Shown piece by piece: positions 20,839 through 27,939 of a stretch of 64,000 bases of DNA; the stretch's first letter is position 1, and every line of letters begins with the position of its first letter. This DNA is from Zeimonas sp046347945. Its GTDB lineage: Bacteria; Pseudomonadota; Gammaproteobacteria; Burkholderiales; Burkholderiaceae_E. The notes under the pieces were generated by a model. It had not been told where the DNA came from, ran no database searches, and was given only the letters and a program-made list of their open reading frames with translations. Position numbers and translations under genes: made by a program. The stretch is taken from assembly GCA_046347945.1 (NCBI GenBank), contig JAXMFB010000017.1:25372-89371 (forward strand), written 5' to 3'.

Positions 20839-21192
20839 ATGAGCAACGACCAGCATTCCCGCGCCCGCCGCATCGGCACCCTGATCGGCGCCATCGCGCT
20901 GTTCGCCACAACCGGTGCGCACGCCGCGGACGTCGCCAAGGGCAAGGAGAAGGCCGAGCAGGTCTGCGCCGCCTGCCACGGCAAGGACGGCAACACGCCG
21001 ATCGATCCCTCGTATCCGCGACTCGCCGGGCAGCACGGCGACTATCTGCAGCGCGCGCTGCTCGACTACCAGGCCGACCACCGCAAGAACCCGATCATGG
21101 GCGCCCAGGCCAAGCAGCTCTCGCGCACCGACATCGCGAACCTGGCCGCCTACTACGCCAGCCTGCCGGGCACGCTCAGCCACCAGCGCTGA
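20839..21192 (+). CDS. Class I cytochrome c, periplasmic, 117 aa
   Basis: A signal peptide (RRIGTLIGAIALFATTGAHA), then one heme motif, CAACH, with PIDPSYPRLAGQHGDYL and the C-terminal DIANLAAYYASLPG. These two small cytochromes resemble the halves of a diheme cytochrome c4 split into separate genes. They are probably cotranscribed and exported to the periplasm as electron carriers for an oxidase. An acceptor cannot be named. Confidence 0.88.
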   Translation: MSNDQHSRARRIGTLIGAIALFATTGAHAADVAKGKEKAEQVCAACHGKDGNTPIDPSYPRLAGQHGDYLQRALLDYQADHRKNPIMGAQAKQLSRTDIANLAAYYASLPGTLSHQR

Positions 21193-21361
21193 CGGACCGG
21201 TCCGCGGGCCCCCGCAGCGGCGCCCCGGATCGGGCCAGCCCGCCGCCAGCCCGGGCGAGCGCCAATGCCGCCGGCGTGCAGCGCCGGCGCGCACCGCCGC
21301 TTCCGTCGCCGGGGCGCCGCCATCCGTCGCGGAGGCTTGGCCCTGCGTCGCGTGCGCTACC

Positions 21362-21367
21362 TAGAAT
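21362..21367 (+). promoter_or_regulatory. -10 box of pseudopilin gene
   Basis: TAGAAT, 34 bases before the ATG at 21402 (25 before the GTG at 21393). TTGGCC lies 19 bp upstream. Confidence 0.35.
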
Positions 21368-21401
21368 CGGTCTGCCTCCACGATTGCGCCCCGTGACTCC
21401 G

Positions 21402-21983
21402 ATGCGCCCCGAAACGCCGACCCGCGCGCGACGCCTGCAAAAGGGCGTGACGGCGCTCGAGCTGGCGATCGTGACGGCAATCGGCGCGACGCTGGTGGCC
21501 GCCGCGGCGCCCGATTTTTCGGGCTTCGTCGCCAGCGCGCAGCTTCGTTCGGCGTCGGAGAATCTCCGCAGCGGCCTGCGCCTGGCCCAGATCGAGGCGA
21601 TCAAGCGCCAGGCCCCAGTGGAACTGGTGCTCACCGACGACGAGCCGGACAGCGCAAGCGTGCGCCCCGCGAGCGACGGCCGCAACTGGGTGATCCGCGC
21701 GCCTTCACCAGGGGGCGGCTTCGAGCTGCTCCAGTCGCTGGCCGGCGCGGCGCAGACCCCGCGGGTGCGCGTCGAGGCCGACCGTAGCGTATTCGCGTTC
21801 GACCCCTTTGGGCGCCTTCGTGCGGACTCGTATGGCAATGCGGCCCCGGGCGGCGACCTGCGCGTCGACCTGGCCGACCGGGATGCCCGCGGCCGGCCGC
21901 TGCGGGTCGTCGTGCGCCCGACCGGGGCGAGCCTGAACTGCGACCCCAGGGCCCGGGGCGGCGACCCGTTCGGCTGCTCCTAG
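21402..21983 (+). CDS. GspH/FimT family pseudopilin
   Basis: 193 residues. A short basic leader ends in KG, followed by VTALELAIVTAIGATLVAAA, so prepilin peptidase cleavage after Gly15 leaves the conserved Glu at +5. The rest matches the GspH/FimT domain (SENLRSGLRLAQIEAIKRQ, FDPFGR). Such minor pseudopilins prime pili or type II secretion pseudopili. It stands alone, without other minor pilin genes. The start could also be GTG 21393. Confidence 0.82.
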   Translation: MRPETPTRARRLQKGVTALELAIVTAIGATLVAAAAPDFSGFVASAQLRSASENLRSGLRLAQIEAIKRQAPVELVLTDDEPDSASVRPASDGRNWVIRAPSPGGGFELLQSLAGAAQTPRVRVEADRSVFAFDPFGRLRADSYGNAAPGGDLRVDLADRDARGRPLRVVVRPTGASLNCDPRARGGDPFGCS

Positions 21984-22081
21984 CCGCCCGGTGCGCGGGC
22001 GCGAGCCCGTCTCCGGTCGACCGGGGAACGATATGCGATGATCGGCGAAGCGCGCACGCTTCGGAGGCGCGAGGAGTCGTC

Positions 22082-22603
22082 ATGCCGCACACTGCCAGGA
22101 CCCCGATGTTCGCAACCACCGATCTGTGCGACGCGCACGAGGAACGGTTGATCGCCGGCGAATTGCGCGTGCTCCATCCGGCGTTCCGGGCGTTCGGCAA
22201 GCGGGCCCGGTTCGCCGGGCCGGTCGCGACGGTGCGCTGCTTCGAGGACAACTCGATGGTGCGCGCCGCGCTCGAGACGCCCGGCAAGGGGCGCGTCCTC
22301 GTCGTCGACGGTGGCGGCAGCCTGCGCTGCGCGCTGCTCGGCGGCAACCTGGCGAAGCTCGCCTGCGACAACGGCTGGGTGGGGGTAGTGGTCAACGGCT
22401 GCGTGCGCGACGTGGCCGAGATCGATGCCCACGACGTCGGGGTGCGCGCGCTGGCCACGCATCCCCGCCGCAGCGACCGCCGCGGCAGCGGCGCGCGCGA
22501 CCAGGTGGTCGAGATCGCCGGCGTGCGGGTGGCGCCCGGCGACTGGTGCTATGCGGACGACGACGGCATCCTGATCAGCGACCACCGGCTCGAGGGCGCC
22601 TGA
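22082..22603 (+). CDS. rraA: RraA family protein (ribonuclease E activity regulator or oxaloacetate decarboxylase/HMG aldolase type)
   Basis: 173 residues against 161 in E. coli RraA. TTDLCDAHEE, RCFEDNSMVR, VLVVDGGGSLRCALLGGNLA and the VVNGCVRDVAEID loop are RraA motifs. HPRRSDRRGSGARD matches the loop typical of betaproteobacterial members, which often have class II aldolase/oxaloacetate decarboxylase activity. A ribosome site GAGGAG lies about 8 bases before the ATG. Its possible target rne is 14 kb away. It converges on moeA with a 9-base gap. Confidence 0.88.
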   Translation: MPHTARTPMFATTDLCDAHEERLIAGELRVLHPAFRAFGKRARFAGPVATVRCFEDNSMVRAALETPGKGRVLVVDGGGSLRCALLGGNLAKLACDNGWVGVVVNGCVRDVAEIDAHDVGVRALATHPRRSDRRGSGARDQVVEIAGVRVAPGDWCYADDDGILISDHRLEGA

Positions 22604-22612
22604 GCGCAGCCT

Positions 22613-23884
22613 TCAGACGAGGCCCTCGAAGGCGACGCAGTCGACCGGGTCTCCGACGGCCACGGGTCCCTGGTCGTGGTGCAGGACGACGACGCAATTG
22701 GCCTCCGACATCGACCTGAGCACGCCCGACCCCTGGCTGCCGAAGCTGCGTACCGACATCGTGCCGTCGGCCTCGTGCGCGAGGCGCGCGCGCTGGTACT
22801 CGGTGCGGCCGGGGCGCTTGCGGAACGCGCTCAGCGAGCGCGCGCGCACGAAGGGCAACGGCGAGGGCTCGGCGCCCATCTGGCGCAGCAGCGCGTCGCG
22901 GGCGAAGAAGTAGAACGTGATCATCACCGCCACCGGGTTTCCGGGCAGGCCGAAGTAGCTCGTGCGCCCGATCCGGCCAAAGGCCATCGGGCGCCCGGGG
23001 CGCATCGCGATCGTCCAGAACGCGATATCGCCGAGCTTGCCCATCACGCGCCTGGTGAAGTCGGCCTCGCCGACCGACACGCCCCCCGACGAGACGATCG
23101 CGTCGGCGCTCTGCGCGGCGATGCGCACCGCGCGCTCGAGCGACGCCGGGTCGTCGCGCACGACGCCCATGTCGACCACGTCGACCCCGAGTCGCGCGAG
23201 CATGCCGAAGATCGTGTAGCGATTGCTGTCGTAGAGCGTGCCGGGAGTGAGCGGCTCGCCGACGCTGCGCAACTCGTCGCCGGTGGAGAAGAATGCGACC
23301 CGAAGGCGGCGCCAGACCGGCACCTCGGCGAACCCGAGCGAGGCCAGCAGCCCGAGATCGGCAGGTGCCAGCCGCTTGCCGGTCTGCAGCGCCGGTTTGC
23401 CCCGGGCAAGGTCTTCACCGCGCAGCCTGCGATGCTGACCTTGCTGCTGCCCGGGCGGCACGGTCAGGCGGTCGCCGTCGATCTTGACGATCTCCTGGAT
23501 CACGACGGTGTCGAGGCCCGCGGGCATGACGGCGCCGGTGGTCACGCGCACCGCTTCGCCGGGACCGGCCGCATCGTCGAAGGGCCGCCCGGCGAGCGCG
23601 GTGCCGGCGATCCTGAGCGTGGTCGGCGCATCGGGGGCGAGGTCGGCGGCGCGCACTGCGTAGCCGTCCATCGCCGAATTGTCGCTGGCCGGCACGTCGA
23701 ACGGCGAGGCGATGTCCTCGGCCAGCACGCGCCCGAGCGCGCTGCGCAACGCGATGCGCTCGACGGCTTCGACCGGCACCACGACGCGGTCGATGATCTC
23801 GCGCGCCCGCGAAACCGGCAACGCATTCGGGTCGTATTCGGATAGGCAGCTGATCGCCTCGGCCAGGGTCTGCGGCGCGTTCAT
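22613..23884 (-). CDS. moeA: Molybdopterin molybdotransferase
   Basis: 423 residues, which insert molybdate into adenylylated molybdopterin. Seen are SAMDGYAVRAAD near residue 70, GAVMPAGLDTVVIQE, FFSTGDEL, YDSNRYTI, SSGGVSVGEADF, and the GLPGNPVAVMITF signature. The ATG overlaps the mobA stop (ATGA). It is the last gene of the leftward moaA-fdhD-mobA-moeA run, which serves the divergent formate dehydrogenase genes. Confidence 0.96.
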   Translation of the reverse strand: MNAPQTLAEAISCLSEYDPNALPVSRAREIIDRVVVPVEAVERIALRSALGRVLAEDIASPFDVPASDNSAMDGYAVRAADLAPDAPTTLRIAGTALAGRPFDDAAGPGEAVRVTTGAVMPAGLDTVVIQEIVKIDGDRLTVPPGQQQGQHRRLRGEDLARGKPALQTGKRLAPADLGLLASLGFAEVPVWRRLRVAFFSTGDELRSVGEPLTPGTLYDSNRYTIFGMLARLGVDVVDMGVVRDDPASLERAVRIAAQSADAIVSSGGVSVGEADFTRRVMGKLGDIAFWTIAMRPGRPMAFGRIGRTSYFGLPGNPVAVMITFYFFARDALLRQMGAEPSPLPFVRARSLSAFRKRPGRTEYQRARLAHEADGTMSVRSFGSQGSGVLRSMSEANCVVVLHHDQGPVAVGDPVDCVAFEGLV

Positions 23885-24519
23885 TCCGGTTCCTGCTCGC
23901 TGAGTTCCTGCAGCGTGTTGATGTTCCGGAAGGCCGACTCGTCATCGAAACCGACCTCGACGACACCGAGCGGCGCGTACCACGCGTCGATCTTGCGCCG
24001 GCCGCTGGCGAGGAAGGCCTCCAGGTCGGCCAGCAGCGCGCGCTCGACCAGTGCGAACACCGGATGCGCCTGCTCGCCGGTGCGCGCGACCGCCAGGCGC
24101 GCCCCCGGCGTCGAGGCCAGCGCGGCGCCGAGCCGCGCGACCAGGTCGAGCGGCAGGAACGGCGAGTCGCAGGGAACGGTGACCACGTAGCGGGTGCGCG
24201 CATGGCGCATTCCCGCGTGCAGCCCGGCCAGGGGCCCCGCGAAGCCCTCGACCGCGTCGCTGACCACCGGCCAGCCGAACTCGCGGTAACGGTCGAGATT
24301 GCGGTTGGCGTTGATGATCAGCGTGGCCACCTGCGGGGCGAGGCGCTCGATCGCGTGCTGCGCCATCGGGCGTCCGCGGAAGGGTTGCAGTCCCTTGTCG
24401 ACGCCCTGGCCGTCGGCGCTCATGCGCCGGCCCAGCCCGCCGGCGAGCACGATGCCGGTGACCTCGCTGCGATCGATGCCGCGCGCCGGCACCGGCGGCG
24501 TACTGGCCGCCACGCTCAC
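23881..24519 (-). CDS. mobA: Molybdenum cofactor guanylyltransferase
   Basis: 212 residues from GTG 24519, which overlaps the fdhD stop as GTGA; GTG 24513 is an alternative. It joins GMP to the molybdenum cofactor, giving the guanine dinucleotide form used by DMSO-reductase-family enzymes such as the formate dehydrogenase here. GIVLAGGLGRRM (nucleotide binding), KGLQPFRGRPMAQHAIERL and VPCDSPFLPLDL are the family motifs. The overlaps on both sides indicate translational coupling. Confidence 0.94.
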   Translation of the reverse strand: MSVAASTPPVPARGIDRSEVTGIVLAGGLGRRMSADGQGVDKGLQPFRGRPMAQHAIERLAPQVATLIINANRNLDRYREFGWPVVSDAVEGFAGPLAGLHAGMRHARTRYVVTVPCDSPFLPLDLVARLGAALASTPGARLAVARTGEQAHPVFALVERALLADLEAFLASGRRKIDAWYAPLGVVEVGFDDESAFRNINTLQELSEQEPE

Positions 24520-25394
24520 GCGAGCGCCGTCACCGGCTGGCGCACGAAGCGCTCGCCGCCGGTGAAGAGCAGGTAGTGGCGACCCTGGCAGCGGCCGACC
24601 ATCGTGATGCCGACGCGCCGCGCGATCTCGTAGCCCATCTGCGTCAGGCCCGAGCGCGACAACAGGAACGGGATGCCCATCTGGGCGCACTTGATCACCA
24701 TCTCGGACGTGAGCCGCCCGGTGGTGTAGAAGATCTTGTCGGCGCCGCCGATCGACTCGATCCACATCCAGCCCGCGATGGCGTCGACCGCGTTGTGGCG
24801 CCCGACGTCCTCGACGAAGCGAAGGATCTCGCCGCGCGAGTCGCCCGCGTTCGAGCATAGCGCGCAGCCGTGCACCGCGCCCGCGACCTTGTAGATCGAC
24901 TCGTGGCGCCGCACCCGGTCCATCACCGTGTAGAGCACCTCTTCGCTCAGCCGCGCGCCAGCGGGCAGCGCGATGCGGTCGATCTCGTCCATCAGGTCGC
25001 CGAACACCGTGCCCTGGCCGCAGCCGGTGGTCACCGTTCGCCGGCCGAGCCGACCGGCGAGCGCGTCGCCGCGTTCGGCGTCTTCCCAGACGGTTACGCC
25101 ACGATCGGCGAGCGAGCGCGAGGTGATCGCCACCGAACCCGTGTCCCAGTCGACCTGGACCGCGGCCAGTTCGCCGATGTCCGACACCAGTCGCTGGTTG
25201 CGCAGGTAGCCGAGCGCGAGGTGCTCGGGCGCCGCGCCCAGCGTCATCAGCGTGACCAGCTCGCGCTTGTCCAGGTACAGGGTCAGCGCGTGCTCGCCGG
25301 CGATCGCGGTCGGCACGGTCTCGCCGCGCTCGTTGACCGCGTCGACCTCGAAGGTGCCGGGACGGGCGTTGTTCGTGATGGTTGGAACGCGCAT
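24516..25394 (-). CDS. fdhD: Formate dehydrogenase accessory sulfurtransferase FdhD
   Basis: 292 residues from the ATG at 25394. It passes sulfur from IscS to the molybdenum cofactor so that the formate dehydrogenase becomes active. Seen are ALGYLRNQRLVSD, TVTTGCGQGTVFGDL, GAVHGCALCSNAG, EDVGRHNAVDAIAG and TTGRLTSEMVIKCA. The E. coli CxxC at the first of these positions is C-G-Q-G here, and a CxxC (CALC) occurs farther on. It lies 13 bases after moaA and overlaps mobA. Confidence 0.94.
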   Translation of the reverse strand: MRVPTITNNARPGTFEVDAVNERGETVPTAIAGEHALTLYLDKRELVTLMTLGAAPEHLALGYLRNQRLVSDIGELAAVQVDWDTGSVAITSRSLADRGVTVWEDAERGDALAGRLGRRTVTTGCGQGTVFGDLMDEIDRIALPAGARLSEEVLYTVMDRVRRHESIYKVAGAVHGCALCSNAGDSRGEILRFVEDVGRHNAVDAIAGWMWIESIGGADKIFYTTGRLTSEMVIKCAQMGIPFLLSRSGLTQMGYEIARRVGITMVGRCQGRHYLLFTGGERFVRQPVTALA

Positions 25395-25407
25395 GACAGG
25401 GCCCGGG

Positions 25408-26511
25408 TCAGCCGCCGATGTAGGACATCTCGATCTTGCGCAGGCCGGCCGTCTCGGCCGAGCGCAGCTCCGAATAGCGGTCGTCGCGGCCCGACCAGAT
25501 CGCGCCGATCGCTGCGGCAATCTGCGCGTCGTCGCAGCCGCCGCGCAGCAGCGCGCGAAGATCCTGGCCGGCGGTCGCGAACAGGCAGGTGTAGAGCTTG
25601 CCCTCGGTGGACAGCCGCGCGCGGGTGCAACTGCCGCAGAACGGCTGCGTCACCGACGAGATCAGCCCGATTTCGCCCTGGCCATCGAGATAGCGCCAGC
25701 GCTCGGCAACCTCGCCCTCGTAGTTCGCTTCGACCGGCTCGATCGGGAACGCCTCGGCGATGCGCCGGGCGACCTCGGCGCTGGGCACGACGTCGTCCAT
25801 CCGCCAGCCGTTCGAGGCGCCCACGTCCATGAACTCGATGAACCGGACGATGTGGCCGCTGCCACGGAAGCGCCGCGCCATCGGGACGATCTCGTGGTCG
25901 TTGACGCCGCGCTTGACGACCATGTTGATCTTGATCGGCTTCAGGCCCGCCGCGTCGGCCGCCTCGATTCCGGCAAGCACGTCGGCCACCGGAAAGTCGA
26001 CGTCGTTCATCGCGCGGAACACGGCGTCGTCGAGCGCGTCGAGGCTGACGGTGACGCGCTGCAGTCCGGCATCGCGCAGCGCGCGCGCCTTGCGCGCCAG
26101 CAGCGACCCGTTGGTCGTCAGCGTGAGGTCGAGCGGCGCACCCGACGGCGTCTCGAGCGGCGCCAGCATCGCGATCAGTCGCTCGATGTCGCGGCGTACC
26201 AGCGGCTCGCCGCCGGTCAGGCGCAGCTTCTCCACGCCGTGCGCGATGAACAGCCGCGCGAGGCGCGTGATCTCCTCGAAGCTCAGCAGCGAGGCCTGCG
26301 GCAGGAACGCGTAGTCGGTGCCGAACACCGCCTTCGGCATGCAGTACGTGCAACGGAAGTTGCAGCGATCGGTCACCGAGATGCGCAGGTCGTGCAGCCG
26401 CCGGCCGCGCCGGTCGGCCAACAGGCCGGTCGGGGGCTGCGGGCGATCCGGGATCTCGGGAACCGCCGCCGCGTAACGCCGGTCGGCCATGGGGACGTTG
26501 CGTTCGCTCAT
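25408..26511 (-). CDS. moaA: GTP 3',8-cyclase (molybdenum cofactor biosynthesis)
   Basis: 367 residues from the ATG at 26511. It is the radical SAM enzyme that starts molybdopterin synthesis from GTP. The N-terminal cluster motif is DRCNFRCTYCMP (CxxxCxxC), then LRLTGGEPLVRRD, and the C-terminal [4Fe-4S] motif is CGSCTRARLSTEGKLYTC. The C-terminal GG pair expected for MoaA is present (SYIGG). The frame extends to 26544, but that would reach into the divergent promoter. It heads the leftward cofactor operon, divergent from the DUF3305 gene. Confidence 0.95.
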   Translation of the reverse strand: MSERNVPMADRRYAAAVPEIPDRPQPPTGLLADRRGRRLHDLRISVTDRCNFRCTYCMPKAVFGTDYAFLPQASLLSFEEITRLARLFIAHGVEKLRLTGGEPLVRRDIERLIAMLAPLETPSGAPLDLTLTTNGSLLARKARALRDAGLQRVTVSLDALDDAVFRAMNDVDFPVADVLAGIEAADAAGLKPIKINMVVKRGVNDHEIVPMARRFRGSGHIVRFIEFMDVGASNGWRMDDVVPSAEVARRIAEAFPIEPVEANYEGEVAERWRYLDGQGEIGLISSVTQPFCGSCTRARLSTEGKLYTCLFATAGQDLRALLRGGCDDAQIAAAIGAIWSGRDDRYSELRSAETAGLRKIEMSYIGG

Positions 26512-26571
26512 GGGGAATTCGCTAAGATGCCTGCATGGTAACAATCCGCACGAGAACCGCCGGAGAAGTCA

Positions 26572-27168
26572 TTGGACCAGCGTGACTTTCGCCCACCCGG
26601 CGCCGAGCCGCTGCTCGAAGTCGAGCCAGTCCCGGTCCGCGTGGTCTTCGAGCGCCGCGAAACCGGCAACGCCTGGCAGCCGGTGGCGTGGCGCCCGCGA
26701 ACGATCGAACCGGCCCAGGCCGGCGCATCGCTCGCAGTGCGCCTGACGGTCGACGAGACCGAAGGCTACTACCTGAACCTCACGACCGAGCAGCCGTCGA
26801 TCTTCGTGCTCTGGCGGATGCCGGCCGACGAGACGGGCGTGATCGCCGAGGGCGACCCCACGCCGCCGCACGCGCTGGCGGTCACGGCCAGCTACAACGA
26901 GGCCGGCCGCTGGATGGACGGCGGCGAACGCGTCGATCCGGTGCCGATGCCCAAGCCGATGCAATCGTGGGTGGCCGAGTTCACCACGCTGCACTATGTG
27001 CCCGATCGCGGTCGCAAGCGGCGCGGCGATCGGCCCTCGTTCATGCGGCGCGAAGACTTCGAGGCCATGGCCGAACGCGAACGCGCGATTCACGGCTCCG
27101 GCGCCGGCATGGGCGATGCGGCCGGCGTCGGGGAAAACCCCGATCGCCCCGGCGGTACCCGGGGATGA
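26572..27168 (+). CDS. DUF3305 domain protein
   Basis: 198 residues. The start is a TTG at 26572 with GGAG (26562-26565) six bases before it; no nearer ATG or GTG gives the conserved N-terminus. Conserved-looking segments are PVRVVFERRETGNAWQP, EGYYLNLTTEQPSIFVLWR and SYNEAGRWMDGGERVDPVP. DUF3305 proteins occur beside DUF3306 genes at formate dehydrogenase loci; their function is unknown. The stop overlaps the start of the next gene. No signal peptide or membrane segment is seen, so it is probably cytoplasmic. Confidence 0.85.
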   Translation: MDQRDFRPPGAEPLLEVEPVPVRVVFERRETGNAWQPVAWRPRTIEPAQAGASLAVRLTVDETEGYYLNLTTEQPSIFVLWRMPADETGVIAEGDPTPPHALAVTASYNEAGRWMDGGERVDPVPMPKPMQSWVAEFTTLHYVPDRGRKRRGDRPSFMRREDFEAMAERERAIHGSGAGMGDAAGVGENPDRPGGTRG

Positions 27169-27893
27169 GCGAAGCAGGCGAAGGCTTCCTGTCGCGCTGG
27201 TCGAGGCTCAAGCGCGGCAGCGGCGACGAACCCCAGGCGGCCGACGGTGGTGCACCGACGAACCGCGCCGCGCCCGGCGTCCCGGCTGCAACGGCAGCCT
27301 CGCCCGGGGCGGCGGAGCCGCAAGCTGTCGCGAAGGTGCACGCGGTGCCCGGGAGGACGCAACGCGCCGACGAGGCGCATCCGGTCGCATCGGATTCCCC
27401 TGCGCCCCCCGTGCTTCCGCCGATCGATTCACTGACGCCCGCGTCCGACTTCAAGCCGTTCATGCAGGCGGGCATCGACGCGACAACCCGCAACGCGGCG
27501 CTCAAGCGCCTGTTCGCCGATCCGCAGTTCAACGTGATGGACGGCCTCGACGTCTACATCGACGACTACGGCAAGACCGAGCCGATTCCATCGCAGATGC
27601 TCGGTCAGTTGCTCGACGAGCAGGCGACCAAACTGGCAGATCGGCTGCTCGGGGCGGCGCCCCCGGCAAACGAGATCGCGGCCGTCGCGGCCGAGCCGGG
27701 CCGGGACGCGCACGTGCCTGCGCGGCCGCCGACCGAAGGACCGGCGTCGACGATGGCCGGTTGCGATTCGGCCGCGGCGACGCGGGCTGTCGATGACGAG
27801 TCGACCACGGCGACCGGCGCGCAACCGGCGTCGGCGCAATCCGATGACCCCGCGGCTGCCGCCGACCCATGCTCCGGATTGCCTAGGCGCTGA
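27165..27893 (+). CDS. DUF3306 domain protein
   Basis: 242 residues. The ATG overlaps the DUF3305 stop (ATGA). It starts GEGFLSRWSRLKRG, has a low-complexity Ala/Pro linker of about 60 residues, then a conserved core PPIDSLTPASDFKPFMQAGI and LKRLFADPQFNVMDGLDVYI, typical of DUF3306. A second Ala-rich tail ends the protein. Function unknown; constant partner of DUF3305 at formate dehydrogenase loci, so a role in maturation is inferred. Confidence 0.85.
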   Translation: MSEAGEGFLSRWSRLKRGSGDEPQAADGGAPTNRAAPGVPAATAASPGAAEPQAVAKVHAVPGRTQRADEAHPVASDSPAPPVLPPIDSLTPASDFKPFMQAGIDATTRNAALKRLFADPQFNVMDGLDVYIDDYGKTEPIPSQMLGQLLDEQATKLADRLLGAAPPANEIAAVAAEPGRDAHVPARPPTEGPASTMAGCDSAAATRAVDDESTTATGAQPASAQSDDPAAAADPCSGLPRR

Positions 27894-27899
27894 TATAGT
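27891..27899 (+). promoter_or_regulatory. Extended -10 promoter inside the formate dehydrogenase run
   Basis: TGATATAGT has the extended -10 pattern TGnTATAnT; its TGA is the stop codon of the DUF3306 gene. It could give a second transcript starting about 27906, 35 bases before the iron-sulfur protein gene. No -35 is seen. A 6-bp GC hairpin (27910-27924) follows. Confidence 0.45.
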
Positions 27900-27939
27900 C
27901 GGCGCGGCCGGCCCCGTCGGGGCCCTCAGGATCGTCGAC

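Noticed and set aside
27793..27939. Upstream ATG for the iron-sulfur protein
   Set aside because: It would overlap DUF3306 by 100 bases and add an Arg/Pro-rich stretch; GTG 27940 has a ribosome site and precedes the conserved CxC.
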